64,000 bases of DNA from Trichaptum fuscoviolaceum (Eukaryota > Basidiomycota > Agaricomycetes > Hymenochaetales > Trichaptaceae): the NCBI GenBank assembly GCA_910574455.1, contig CAJSYZ010000007.1:3479773-3543772 (forward strand), written 5' to 3'. The number at the start of each line of letters is the position of its first letter. The first letter of the stretch is position 1. A program made the translations under genes and the position numbers. The notes below the pieces were generated by a model. That model did not search any database, was not told where the DNA came from, and saw nothing but the letters and a program-made list of their open reading frames with translations. Below, piece after piece: positions 43,690 through 54,953 of this stretch.

Positions 43690-45680
43690 TAAGTCCGTGT
43701 TGACAATTGAAACTCCGCAGCGTCACCGGCGCCACCTTGGCACTGGCAGCAAATTGCTAAGTCCATATCGACTTCCACCCAAGAGAGCCCTGGCTCTTAC
43801 TGGTCTTTACAACTACGCTATCAACATCTATGACTATGAAACCGGCACGCAGATAAACCTTCGAAGTCGCTGAAGTTCCTGTCCGATGCATGCAATTCAT
43901 CCCTCGAAGTTACTGGTTCCTCACCAACTCGGACGATTTCCTGCTACGGGTCTTCAATCACAACACTCACGAGAAAGTGACTGCATTCGAGGCCCATCCT
44001 GACTACATTCGATGCCTTGTTGTCCACCCAGTATTTAGCATTGTACTGCCGGACTGCGATGATATGACAATCAAGGCTTAGGATTGGGACAAACAGTGGA
44101 AGTGTATTCGGGTGCGTACATCCACAGCTCCAAAATTTGACTTCGTCTAATTATCTCTGAAGATACTCGAAGGACACACGCACTACACCATGAACCTTTT
44201 ATTCAATCCCAAGGATAACAACACCTTCGCCTCCTCTTTCATTGATTGCACCGTGAAGATGTTTTCGCTTTGCTCCTCGACGCCGAATTTCACCCTCAAG
44301 GCACATCAGAAGGGCGGCGTGAACTATGTCGACTTTTATCCCGGTGACAAGCTGTATCTTGTCACGAGCGGTGACGACCGAACTATCAAATCTTGGGACT
44401 ACCTCAGCAAAGTTGTGTACATGCGATGGAGGGACACACCAACTATGTCTCGTTTGCCGTATTCCACCCTAGTCTGCCCTTGATCGTCGTTCGGAGGATA
44501 GTACGATTAAGATCTGGAACTCGGGCACGTACCGCCTCGAAAATACCTCGAGCTACGCTCTTGAACGCACATGCATTACCATCCGACCGCAGGGGAACGA
44601 GGTTACCGCAGGGAACGACGAAGGTGTAGTCGTGGTCAAACTTGGCCGTGACGAGCCTTCGTACAGCATGGTCGGGCCCATAAGGAAAACTGGTGTACAC
44701 TCGCAACGCAGGAAGTCTTGTCCACCAATCTCCAAGGCGCTACGGAAGACGAGACGCCCGAAGGACAACGCATACTGCTGTCTGTGCCAAGTATCAGAGT
44801 GCTATCCTGCGTGGGGATATGGAGGCTGCGGAGGAGATCCCGCCGACTGTACCGAAAGAGCAGCGGAGCAAAGTCGCGCGTTTCCTAGAAGCCCGAGGTA
44901 CGTCTTTGATAACCATCGAATTCAGCAGAAAAACTGACTCAATCGTTCTCCTTTTCACAGATCTTAAGGAGCTCGCGTTACAGGTTACAACAGACCCTGA
45001 TCACAAGTTCGACCTCGCACTTCAACTCGACGATCTAGACGCGGCCCTGGAGATCGCACGTACAACACCCAAGCACGAGGCGGAGTCGAAGTGGAAGGCT
45101 GTCGGTGACCGCGCGCTGGCCGTCTGGCGCCTCGACCTCGCACGGGAACGCTTTGAGAATGCAGGGGATCTGAGCGCTCTCATGCCCCTTCTGCTAGCGA
45201 TAGGCGACCGGGATGGTCTCAAGAAACTCGCTGAGCAAGCCGGTGAGTATTCATACCGTTTTAAATAGCTCTTTAGGTTTCTGACGTTTTATTGTACAGG
45301 AGAAGGGCCAAAACAACCTTGCGTTCGCGAGTCGGCTGCAGCTCGGCGACGCGACTGCATGCGTCGACCTGCTGGTGAAGACCGACAGAGCGCCGGAAGC
45401 TGCGCTCTTCGCTCGTACATTTGCGCCTAGGTATGTGATACATCTATTCAAAGTATGAAGGGGCTGTTTATTCCTTCCCTCAATACTCCTCGTAGCCTCG
45501 TCCCAAAGACCGTGAGTGCATGACGGACAAATCTCAATTTAAAAGGCCGCAAAAAGATCGCGACAGCAATCGCATCACCCGAGGAAAACCCTGAGCTTTT
45601 CTCTGAAGGGTGGGCGGACGCACTAGAAAGAGAGAAGGTGATGGACCATTGGAAGCGCAGCAGGCTGGCATACAAGTGAT
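43690..45680 (+). pseudogene. Captured coatomer beta-prime (COPB2/Sec27) fragment
   Basis: WD40 propeller pieces: HIDFHPREPW then (frameshift near 43795) ALTGLYNYAINIYDYETG, VPVRCMQFIPRSYWFLTNSD, VTAFEAHPDYIRCLVVHP, then a TAG stop at 44080 in place of the Trp of IKAWDWDKQWKC, HYTMNLLFNPKDNNTFASSF and TLKAHQKGGVNYVDFYPGDK. The C-terminal alpha-solenoid follows: AAEEIPPTVPKEQRSKVARF, KFDLALQLDDLDAALEIA, WKAVGDRALAVWRLDLARER. A large part between propeller and solenoid is missing. Beta-prime COP is an essential, highly conserved subunit of COPI coats, so recognition is safe; the functional gene must be elsewhere. Confidence 0.85.
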
Positions 45681-45789
45681 TGGACATTCTGGTACGTGTC
45701 CCATTTTACCTGCTGCACACTGCAAATAATCATATTACAACGTCTTTTGGAGGCTCGAGGTTACCCGGAAAACGCATGATCCTCACGTA

Positions 45790-47600
45790 TTTTAGCAGAG
45801 GTGATGATCCTACGCATGTCCCACCCATCCCCGAATGTGCGCGAATACAACATGGCCCTCGGCTTACTCCTCTTGTCTCATGCCCCCGGACAACCGATTA
45901 CCGTTACGCTGGAGACGTACAATGAGACGCTCACTCGTCAGATTACGCCCAATGTTCGCACCTACAAGACTATGATTCTGGCATTGTGCGAGTGTGACAA
46001 GGAGGTCCGCGAGTCATCGGTCAGCTCGAATGGCGGCAAAGGCGGCGTGAATTCAATGCCAAGAGAGACACGTTGGATTTCCCAGAATCGGAGCAGGTTC
46101 AATTGCTTCGTAAGGAAGATAACTTTGGCTCAGCATTGTTGATATTTGAAGTTGCCCAGAGTATCTAAGGTGACGGTAAAAAGAGGAACTTACCACTTGG
46201 AAAGGGAATCTATCATGTTCTCCGTTCTTGCGCGTTCATGGCAATGTCGACGCTGCAGTTCGTATCTGGACCCATATCGAAGACATCCCCCATTTCCAAC
46301 CCGATGCGATGTGCTACTTCCTGAGTACCTACGTGTCGACTGGCGACATAGAATCAGCACAAGATGTGTTCACGGAGTTCCGTTTGGCCTCGGCCGAAGG
46401 TCGCGTCTCCTGGGGACGTTGCAGAAGGCGTCGAGGATCTTTCAACTCACATCCTTAGCGACGACGTACGCCCTGGGCAGGCGCGTGCGGCGCAAATGCT
46501 CGTGTGGATAAAGATAGCCGAGGCGTATTTCCTGGCGAAGCAGCCCGTGAAGGCTATCGCACTTCTCGAGGAAATGATAGACACGAAAGCAAGCGTTCTG
46601 TTCGTCCCGGCCGATGTTCCCCCTCCCTGCAGTGCTCAGCGGTCTATACTGCCTTCATAACTGGGTCAATACGGAGCGATGACATACACTCGGCCCTCGT
46701 GTGGTTCAGATGCTAGAGCAGGATACAGTCGCTGCGCACACCGCATCCCAGTCGGGCCGCCTGAACACGATACTCGAAGCACTGGCCAAGGAGAAGATGC
46801 TCCCCGAACTCAACCGCCTATACCGCACTCTGCTGAATGTGGCCAATTGCGACGGTTTGCATATCAGCGACTACGACCGGATCGCCGTTTTCGAGCTCAA
46901 TGTCGAGCATCTCCGCCGCCATCCTGATCTTCCTAAGGAGGAGTTCGACGAGCTCCTCGACCGGGTGCCCAATCTGGAATACCGCGCAGGTGCCATCCCG
47001 TATTCGCTCGGGCGCAGCCACCACGATTCGTTCATCGCCTTCCTCGGCGTCTTGGCCCAGCGCGGTCGCTACGCCGACACCTTGCAGCTTCTCGAGAAGT
47101 TTTTCCAGTCAGGCGTGCAGTTCCTCGACGACGCGAGGGCGTCTGGCAAGCTCGATGCGCAGATGATCGTCAGCAGACTGCGAGGCCTACAGTCAGCTCT
47201 GCACAGCGCGATGGACAGAGTCCTCCTTATCAAGGACAAGGATGGGAATTACCGCACTCATGCGTTAGATTTCGTCACTCGCATCGGTTCAGTCATGACT
47301 GGATTGGATTTGCTTCCCGACATTCGCGCATGCGCGTCGATCTTGCAGGCTTACAGTGCAGCTTCGCCTCAGGAGAAGTCCGGTCTGTCCACGCAACATT
47401 GGTCCATCTTATTCAATGTAGTGGCCGCATACGTCGGACTTCAGACCAGAGGTGATGTCGAAAGGATGAGGAACGATATAGCAAAGGATTTCAGCGTCAA
47501 AGATCTGACAGACTTCTTCACCGACGTTGGGAAAGCGGGTGTACAACCTCAGACACTGGGTGAAGACGTCTCTCGTAGAATTATCTTATATACTCTGTAT
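45790..47600 (+). pseudogene. Captured PPR-like mitochondrial protein fragment
   Basis: Helical-repeat coding DNA in several frames: SPNVREYNMALGLLLL, TPNVRTYKTMILALCECDK, FQPDAMCYFLSTYVSTGD then IESAQDVFTEFRLA, WIKIAEAYFLAKQPVKAI. A longer open stretch, 46701-47681, starts with VQMLEQDTVAAHTASQ and includes GRYADTLQLLEKFFQSGVQF. The spacing of about 35 residues and the Y-N/T-xxI pattern fit pentatricopeptide repeats, which bind organelle RNA. Frameshifts near 46000-46200 and 46440-46700 break it. The last stretch (from about 47600) reads into the element's AT-rich subterminal DNA. Confidence 0.65.
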
Positions 47601-48086
47601 TTGAATGTAAGACATGTATCTAGCTTATGTCTCTCTTATAATAGGTCTATATACCTTTCAGAACATTATATGACATTTTAGCTACATTATATGATAGACA
47701 TAAGCAGGATGCCATTCTTACAAGAGGACATAAGCATGATAGCAGGATTATAATCTCCGCGTAAGCCTTATGAAGGATTATATTAACCGTGTAAGCTTTA
47801 TGACGCAATTATAATCACGGGATAAGCCGGATGCCGTATTGTAATCTATAATAAGCATGACAGCTGTCTTATAATCTCCGTAATCTTCCGTAATCCTACA
47901 TAATCTGTTTCCCTTTCTCCCGATGTTGGTTTTGTGAAGGCTTGAATCAAGCCCGAGTTATGGGCGATGTTTTCGGTCGAAAGGGGAAAGTGTAGTGGTG
48001 GTGATGCCGGGATGGGACCGTCTTGCACATGCGCGCTGATAGGAGACTGCATGGAGCGCAGAGAGTCGGACGGCGATGGTAACCGG

Positions 48087-48740
48087 TCAGTTCTGAAGAT
48101 ATTGTGAGTCGATGTGTAAAATTACAACGGGCCAGCGAACGTACTTCTTTGGACGAGGGCCACCCCGTGGTCGCTGTTGACCGCCGTCACCCGTCTTCTC
48201 CTTTCTCGGAGATTTTCCTCCTGCGTAGTCCAAACCTTCCTCCTGCAAGACTCTCCTTTTTTTGTCTGGGCTTCCATCGGAAATGCCAAGCCATCCTCCG
48301 GCGCTGGCGTTGTTATATTGTGCACGCCGCCTTCGTCCTGTCTCATAGTTTGTCGGCATCAAGTACGCCTTCGCGCTCACATGTGGGTACGTCGTCTTTT
48401 TGACGAGCAGATGGGGCTGGAATTCGGGAAGGGTGGTGACGGGGTCGTTGAGGTATGATGATTGCCCGCGAAGCTCGTCTGCAGCCCGTCATCTCGATAC
48501 GTATCTTGTCCTCCGCTCCTGGGCGCACCTTATGCGCCTCATCCGCAATCTCTCCAAGCAGCCACAGTCTCTCCTCGGTCGAAGCTGAGCGGGTCTCAAT
48601 GAGCTCAATCAGTTTGTAGATTTTCGAGGTTAAAGAGGTAACGGTCGACGTGAGCACGGCGTCGAGCTCGCGGAGGTCGGCAAAGCGGGAGAGGTCCAGA
48701 GGGAGGGAGTCGAGAGTCTGCGCATAGTCCGCGCGCGCGT
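48087..48740 (-). pseudogene. ING-type gene fragment in hAT-A2
   Basis: Reads, on the minus strand, DYAQTLDSLPLDLSRFADLR then IYKLIELIETRSASTEERLW and GEIADEAHKVRPGAEDKIR, the N-terminal helical domain of ING/Yng chromatin proteins. The ING frame then shifts and continues in another phase with AADELR-type sequence and VSAKAYLMPTNYETG. The PHD finger that defines function is absent. It is the same fragment as in hAT-A1 and hAT-A3, so it was captured once and spread with the element. Confidence 0.65.
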
Positions 48741-49402
48741 CGGAGGTAATCGATGGCCGTCGAGGCCCGAGGTCGTCGTTCCGTCAAAAGAACTAAGTCG
48801 ACCAGTAGCACGCGCCTATGCGCGGACTCCAGTCAACCGTCCGTAGTATGTCTTCTGCGTGCGCAACGCAATCGTCGCTCGCGAGAAGTCCGAAGACAAG
48901 AAACAAACTGGACTCTTGCACGTCCGTAAAAGTCTTGCGCGCCCGTAAGAATGTTGCGCGCCGTCGTAGTCGAAGCCCGAGGACAAGAAACAAACTAGTT
49001 CGCCAGAAGAAACGAGTCCTAAAGCACGCGCAACAGCGCAGACGTCAGACTCGTTCCCGTTCACGCTCTCGCACGTCGTGGTTGGGGAAAGGTAAGTTAA
49101 TTCTCTCACGGTCTACATGACGCGACTAACACAAGTTATTATCGCGTGTGAACCAGCTACTCCGGTCACGCAACTAACCTGACCCGTTGTCTTTGTTCCC
49201 GTTCCTCAATGTCTGCGGCCTACGGCCACTGCAGGTACCTGCAGGTACCTGCACAGGTACCTGAGTTAAAAAAAAGTCATACCTGGATCCGCAGGTAAGC
49301 GTGGGAAACAGGTACCTGCATGCGGGTGCACCCGGAGCCGCAGGTTTTTGCTGCAGGTACCTACAGGTACCTACGGGTGACACGCACCCGTGTCATGCTC
49401 TA

Positions 49403-51663
49403 GTAAGTTCCACCAGTCTTCTGTGGAATACCTAGGCATGGTTATTGGAGCCGGTACGGTTTCGATGGACCCGGCCAAGGTCAATGCGGTTCTGGAGTGG
49501 CCTACACCTGCAAAGGTCAAGGATATTCAAGCCTTCCTAGGTTTTGCGAACTTCTATCGCCGGTTTATCGAGGATTACTCCCGGATCGTACGGCCTATGA
49601 CCGAACTGCTTCGAAAGGACGTCCGGTTCGAGTGGGGTACGAGACAACAAGCCTCGTTCGACGAGTTGAAGCGTCGATTCACTCAAGCACCGGTACTGGC
49701 CATGCCTGACCTCGAGAAACCATTTATTCTTGAGTGTGACGCTTCTGACTTTGCGACAGGTGCAGTACTGTCGCAGGTCGGTACGGACGGTACGATTCAT
49801 CCGGTGGCTTTCTACTCGAAATCGCTAAATGATGCGGAGCGAAACTATGAGATCTATGATAAGGAGCTACTGGCTATCGTACGGTCGCTCGACGAGTGGA
49901 GACATTATCTCGAAGGGTCTCCACACAAGATCGACGTTGTCTCGGACCACAAGAACCTGCTCTACTTCTCTGAAGCTCGCAATCTCACTCGCAGACAAGC
50001 TCGCTGGAGTATTTTTCTCAGTCGGTTCGACTTCACCATCCGACATCGCCCTGGCCGGCTTGGGGGCAAGCCAGATGCGATGTCACGTCGTACCGACCTC
50101 GAACCAAATGGTCCGGACAACACAAACCGGACTCTGTTGGACAGAGACTTGTTTCGCCTGCACGCGATGCGTCGAGGCATGGTACGGCTCGAGGGGGACA
50201 CGGCGTTGTTGCGAAGGATCCGGAGTTCGAAGAGTTGGGATGAGGAATTGGTAGAGGCGATCGAGGCACTGAAGGGGAAGGCCCCTGTGTCCTTGAAGAA
50301 GGAGTTGGAGGACTGGAACACGGAGGATGGACTGCTGCTGTACCGAGGGAAGGTCTATGTACCGAAGGACGAGGAAATTCGGCGAGATATTGTGAAATTA
50401 CATCATGATTCTCTACCGGTGGGACACCCCGGACGGTGGAAGACGTACGAGCTGGTGAGTCGCAACTATTGGTGGCCAGGGATGTCTTCTTTTGTCGAGC
50501 GGTACGTGTCCGGGTGCGATACCTGTATGCGCACCAAGAATATTCCCCAGCGACCGGTCGGACCGCTCGAACCGAACGAGGTACCGTCCGGGCCATGGCA
50601 GACAATCTCCTGCGACTTTATCACGCAGCTGCCGCCGTCTGATGGGTTTGATGCGATCTTTGTGGTGGTAGACCGGCTCACCAAGCAGGCGCACTTCGTA
50701 CCAACGACGTCCGACGTCGACTCGACTCGTACGGCCGAACTGTTCGTGTCCGAGGTGTGGAAACACCATGGTACGCCTCGAAAAATCATCTCGGACCGCG
50801 GGCCCCAGTTCGTATCACGCTTCATGAAGGAGTTCTTCAAGCGACTTGGTATTAAAGGTGCTACTTCGACTTCTTTCCACCCTCAGACTGATGGTCAGAC
50901 CGAACGAGTAAATCAGGAGCTCGAACAGTACCTTCGAGCCTTCACAGACGTTCGGCAGGAGAACTGGGCTCGGCTGCTGCCTATGGCCGAGTTTGCGCAC
51001 AATACTCGTGCGCATTCAGCCACTCGGACCTCGCCGTTCGCGCTGTTGTACGGGTACGAGCCCGGGTTCGCCATCGTACCGAGTACGGGTCTTTCGACCG
51101 TACCAGCAGCTGATGATCGTCTAGACATGCTGAAGAAGGCTCAGGACGATGCCCAGGCCGCGTTGGAAGTTGCTGCGGATCGTATGAAGCGCTACTACGA
51201 CCAGCACCGTACGGACGTACCGGACATCGAACCAGGTGATCGTGTCTGGCTCGAGGCTCGCAATATAGCCTTGCCAGGTGCCAGGAAGCTCAATCATCGT
51301 CGACTCGATCCGTACGAGGTCGTACGAAAGCTAAGTCCACTAAACTATGAGCTGAAACTTCCAGCTTCGATGAAGGTGCACCCAGTCTTCCATGTCTCGC
51401 TCCTGACCAAGTACCAGTCGGACACGATCCCCGGACGCGTACAGACCCCTCCCGAGCCCGTACCAATCAATGGGGACATTGAGTACGAAGTTCAGGAGAT
51501 ACTGAACTCGCGTCGTACGGGCCGTACGCAGAAACTTCAGTATTTGGTTCGATGGAAGGGTTACCAGTCGGACGAAGATACCTGGCTCGACGCAGCTAAT
51601 ATGGAACACGCACAAGCTCGAATTCGTGCTTTCCATCGCAAATACCCATTGGCGGTACGGTGA
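49403..51663 (+). pseudogene. Gypsy-P pol, second part: RNase H, integrase, chromodomain
   Basis: Resumes after the hAT-A2 target duplication with HQSSVEYLGMVIGAGTVSMD. RNase H: LECDASDFATGAVLSQ, ERNYEIYDKELLAIVRSL, VVSDHKNLLYF. The integrase zinc finger is HHDSLPVGHPGRW with CDTCMRTKN; the catalytic triad is in CDFITQLPPSDGFD, IISDRGPQFVSRF and HPQTDGQTERVNQELEQYL. A C-terminal chromodomain (YEVQEILNSR, YLVRWKGYQSDEDTWLDAAN) marks a chromovirus that likely targets heterochromatin. Stop TGA at 51661. Apart from the insertion, no other break is seen. Confidence 0.92.
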
Positions 51664-51720
51664 CCGTACGGATCGGTACGAACACGCACGCTGTTTAGCA
51701 GCGTCCTTGGAGGGGGGTAA

Positions 51721-52300
51721 TGTCAGGAATCGCCACGGATTTACTTATTGTTTTCTTTTATTTTCCGTTTACTTATGATTTACTGATGTTTTTAGTTACT
51801 TTCGATTCCTGACATCGTACGAGACACTCGTACGGTCTCGTACGGTCAGCGGTACGCGCTCGGTACGAAGCCCGTACGGCGTGTACACCTTTGCATCTGT
51901 CTGCACACGGGATTATTGTTTCTTTTCATTCTATTCACTAACGGACACCTTTTGGTGCGCTTGGGTTCAAACCCGGCGCGCCAGCGATGCTTATTCATCT
52001 TTCTATTTGTATTTCAAATTCGGATCGGACCACGGGTCCGTACGGACGGTGGCTTGGAGGAACTGTATAGTTCCTCCTGCGCTTGCCAAAAGCGCCCGTC
52101 CGCCTGAGAAGCACTCCACTTTTGGCCTCTTGTCAAGTGCTTCCCAGGTGACGTTATATTTGTGCTTCTGATGTGTAGAATAGCTTAATTGACTTGTCAA
52201 GTGCTTCCCAGAGTGCGGAACCGCTTTGCATAGCCGCTGATCGTCCGATTTACATCGTCCGAGGTCCTGAGAACGCATAGAACCACTCTGTGTCGTAACA
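51721..52300 (+). repeat. 3' LTR of Gypsy-P
   Basis: 580 bp, near-identical to the 5' LTR, preceded by the polypurine tract at about 51710-51718 and followed by the CGCGC target duplication. Confidence 0.93.
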
Positions 52301-52305
52301 CGCGC

Positions 52306-52950
52306 GGACTATGCGCAGACTCTCGACTCCCTCCCTCTGGACCTCTCCCGCTTTGCCGACCTCCGCGAGCTCGATGCCGTGCTCACGTCGACCGTTACCT
52401 CTTTAACCTCGAAAATCTACAAACTGATTGAGCTCATTGAGACCCGCTCAGCTTCGACCGAGGAGAGACTGTGGCTGCTTGGAGAGATTGCGGATGAGGC
52501 GCATAAGGTGCGCCCAGGAGCGGAGGACAAGATACGTATCGAGATGACGGGCTGCAGACGAGCTTCGCGGGCAATCATCATACCTCAACGACCCCGTCAC
52601 CACCCTTCCCGAATTCCAGCCCCATCTGCTCGTCAAAAAAACGACGTACCCACATGTGAGCGCGAAGGCGTACTTGATGCCGACAAACTATGAGACAGGA
52701 CGAAGGCGGCGTGCACAATATAACAACGCCAGCGCCGGAGGATGGCTTGGCATTTCCGATGGAAGCCCAGACAAAAAAGGAGAGTCTTGCAGGAGGAAGG
52801 TTTGGACTACGCAGGAGGAAAATCTCCGAGAAAGGAGAAGACGGGTGACGGCGGTCAACAGCGACCACGGGGTGGCCCTCGTCCAAAGAAGTACGTTCGC
52901 TGGCCCGTTGTAATTTTACACATCGACTCACAATATCTTCAGAACTGACC
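52306..52950 (+). pseudogene. ING-type gene fragment in hAT-A1
   Basis: Same content as the copies at 48087-48740 (-) and 57600-58140 (+): LDSLPLDLSRFADLRELD, IYKLIELIETRSASTEERLW, EIADEAHKVRPGAEDKIR, then a frame break, then HVSAKAYLMPTNYETGRRRR and a basic stretch (GKSPRKEKTGDGGQQRPRGG). This is the N-terminal half of an ING-family protein (a subunit of histone acetyltransferase complexes), without PHD finger. Gypsy-P sits directly upstream of the captured region. Confidence 0.65.
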
Positions 52951-53928
52951 GGTTACCATCGCCGTCCGACTCTCTGCGCTCCATGCAGTCTCCTATCAGC
53001 GCGCATGTGCAAGACGGTCCCATCCCGGCATCACCACCACTACACTTTCCCCTTTCGGCCGAAAACATCGCCCATAACTCGGGCTTGATTCAAGCCTTCA
53101 CAAAACCAAGAACACCTTCGTCTTCGTCTTCCTGAGGGCTTTCCTATCGTCCAGCTTTCATTCGATTCGGCGCAAAACTCATCAATCGCCAGCACCATCT
53201 TTGGAACAGCCAGGGTAGCAGCAACAGATGATAGCTCGCCGCCTGCACACCCCATTTGGGCTGCACTTTCATCTGCTGCTTGCTCACCCTGGTGATTCCT
53301 GGGGCTTGCTCACACAAAGAAGCACTTGTCCAGGGAGGGTCCCCATGCCCAAGACCTGTAATATCTCACACACGTCGAACTCACCCCAGGGGATCCGTGT
53401 AAGTGAGCCTTCATCCACATGAAGGCTCATTGAGTTTGACGGCTCTCACTGTGTCTTATCCTTTACTGGACTTGGTTGGGTGTATGGTGGTTTAGACTGC
53501 TTGACTTCGCGCGAAAGCACAAAGCCAGGCAGTTATACCGTTAGCTCAACAGCTGACTTCTATGCTGTGGCACAAGGAGTCCCTGTGGGTCGGGTGCGGC
53601 TGAGGCCATCACCCGGGCTGTTGAGCTTGTTGTTTCATTCATGAGCTACATCTCCACGTCTGAGGACAGGAGTAACCCGTAAGGGCAAGTCAAGGCTGAG
53701 GCCATCGACTGGGCTATTGAGTGAACAATATTGCACAGTATCCTCATGGCCTACTGCAAATACCTGCGGGTGCTAACAGGTACCTGCAATACCTGCAGGT
53801 AACGGGTGCGGGTGCACCTGGATCCGTTTCCCACGGATCCGGGTCGGATCCAGGTATTGATTTTTTTTGCACAGGTACCTGCACTTGCGGATCACGGGTA
53901 CCTACGGGTGCACCCGTGTCATGCTCTA

Positions 53929-54953
53929 TGCCGTCCTCTTCGCCATCCTCGAAGCCGCCTACTACGACGACAACGGTTACCATGACCGCCTCCTCACCAA
54001 CTGCGCGCTTGTCAGCACCCTCCCGCCTGCCGCGCTCTCTTCGCGAGACCGCGAGACCACAGCCGCTTGTCGCCCTCGACATGCTGCTCGTCCGGCAACC
54101 GCAACACTCGCCATCGTCTGCACTCATGCCGCCTCACAAAGGTCAGGCTGAACAGGCTCGCCCGAAGATGGACTTCATTGACTGGCTGCTGCGAAACTCT
54201 TCGCAGTCACTGCGCTTTTGGAGTTGGAATGGGAACCGGCGCCTGAGCTACTGAACCATCTCTTGCGACAATATGGCTCGTCTTTGGAATCGCTTTCTAC
54301 CCCGACGTGCTGGACAGCTGCGGGAGTGCTTCCACACACACCTGCAATCGCTTACGGGAATTCAAGGTCGAAAACCTCTTTCCATCACCTCTCGCTTTCA
54401 AACAGCTCCTGGCAGGCATCGGGCGCTTGAACTTCTCAGTTATCTGGGTTGCTTCTCTGCGCGTAACGAGCAACAGTGTGAAGGAACTGGAGAAGCTGGC
54501 AGTGGTTACGGTTCAGTGTTGGGATGAAGGCGAGAAGCACCCTATGTTACCATGTCTGAAGATCGCCTGTGCTATGACAGGAGTAGTATTCCGGAGCACA
54601 AGGAATGTATGTCGTTCTTGTGCAATGGTCGTGAGTGGTTTCATGTTGGTGATAATCCCTTACTCATTGACTTGCAGCGTGATGATCCTCTCCCTATCAC
54701 CACATTCCTTTGCTTTAGGAGCCCGCGAACTTGCGCACTAGGCTTTGCTTTGCGATCGACGCGCCGTGCTGTCAACGCGGTTGACACCTGTAGGCACCTT
54801 GTCACAACCGCACACAATCTGATGGGGACGCAAACACCTTGCCTTGCTGGACGACATGGCTCATTCGAAGCTCGGACCATGCAGGACTCCTCAGAAACAC
54901 AGATGGTATGTTGTATCGTTTATTTTATCTTGTTATTACATTGCTTACTATTA
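53929..54953 (+). pseudogene. Possible F-box/LRR gene fragment in hAT-B1
   Basis: Reading through frame changes, the segments FIDWLLRNSSQSLRF, LEWEPAPELLNHLLRQYGSS, NRLREFKVENLFPSPLAFKQ and VTSNSVKELEKLAVVTVQ resemble the leucine-rich, F-box-type proteins that are hugely expanded in Agaricomycetes. The 5' part (53935-54150, YYDDN and TNCALVSTLPPAAL) is also found at 21340-21530 in the other hAT-B copy, as expected for element-borne sequence. There is no continuous frame, so it is a relic. The family assignment is tentative. Confidence 0.45.

Larger units (their letters stand above)
41991..47935. mobile_element. Pack-type TIR element with three captured gene fragments
   Basis: The 5,945-bp insertion has terminal inverted repeats CATCGGGAGAAAGGGAAAC then (G or A)GATTAT, about 26 bp with one mismatch, flanked by TT on each side. 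hAT-A1 (around 53105) and hAT-A3 (around 58300) show the unoccupied site AAGAACACC/AAGAATACC, proving that this is an insertion. Both subterminal 300-430 bp are AT-rich with many ATTATAATC/GTAATC/CATATAAG-type words. The middle is decayed host coding DNA: protein kinase (42484-43340, -), coatomer beta-prime (43690-45680, +), PPR-like protein (45790-47600, +). No transposase is present. A 2-bp duplication with long TIRs does not settle the superfamily; CACTA/Plavaka-like or mariner-like relatives are possible. Confidence 0.85.
41170..49402 (-). mobile_element. hAT-A2: hAT-like element in Gypsy-P pol, inverted
   Basis: Both termini are TAGAGCATGACACGGGTG inward; the 8-bp duplication GTAAGTTC lies at 41162-41169 and 49403-49410 and falls inside the codons for KF of reverse transcriptase. 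It is 8,233 bp long but only about 2.3 kb is hAT-A sequence, in the opposite orientation to hAT-A1 and A3. The excess is a TIR element at 41991-47935. The ING-type fragment of this copy is at 48087-48740 on the minus strand. Confidence 0.92.
37738..52300 (+). mobile_element. Gypsy-P: young Ty3/gypsy chromovirus in hAT-A1
   Basis: LTRs of 580 bp at 37738-38317 and 51721-52300, flanked by the 5-bp duplication CGCGC (37733-37737 and 52301-52305). The uninterrupted hAT-A3 confirms the empty site, GACGCGCGCGCGGACTATG. By eye the LTRs differ at only two positions near their start (GAGTCGCCATGG versus GAATCGCCACGG), so insertion is recent. Gag, protease, RT, RNase H, integrase and chromodomain are all present, and a purine tract GGAGGGGGG precedes the 3' LTR. 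Without the hAT-A2 insertion and its duplication the element is about 6.3 kb. Confidence 0.95.
37066..53928 (+). mobile_element. hAT-A1: non-autonomous hAT-like element in hAT-B1
   Basis: Both ends carry TAGAGCATGACACGGGTG and are flanked by the 8-bp duplication TGCCGTCC (37058-37065 and 53929-53936). Without Gypsy-P its length is about 2.3 kb, matching the uninterrupted copy hAT-A3. Order of parts: left subterminal repeats, an Arg-rich short-repeat stretch (37360-37650), the ING-type gene fragment (52306-52950), a unique segment (53090-53420), a pair of imperfect 100-bp repeats (53560-53740), and right subterminal repeats. Confidence 0.9.

Noticed and set aside
46701..47681. 326-codon open frame considered as an intact PPR gene
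   Set aside because: It lacks the N-terminal repeats, which are present upstream in other frames with breaks, and its end runs into transposon AT-rich DNA; treated as part of a captured relic.
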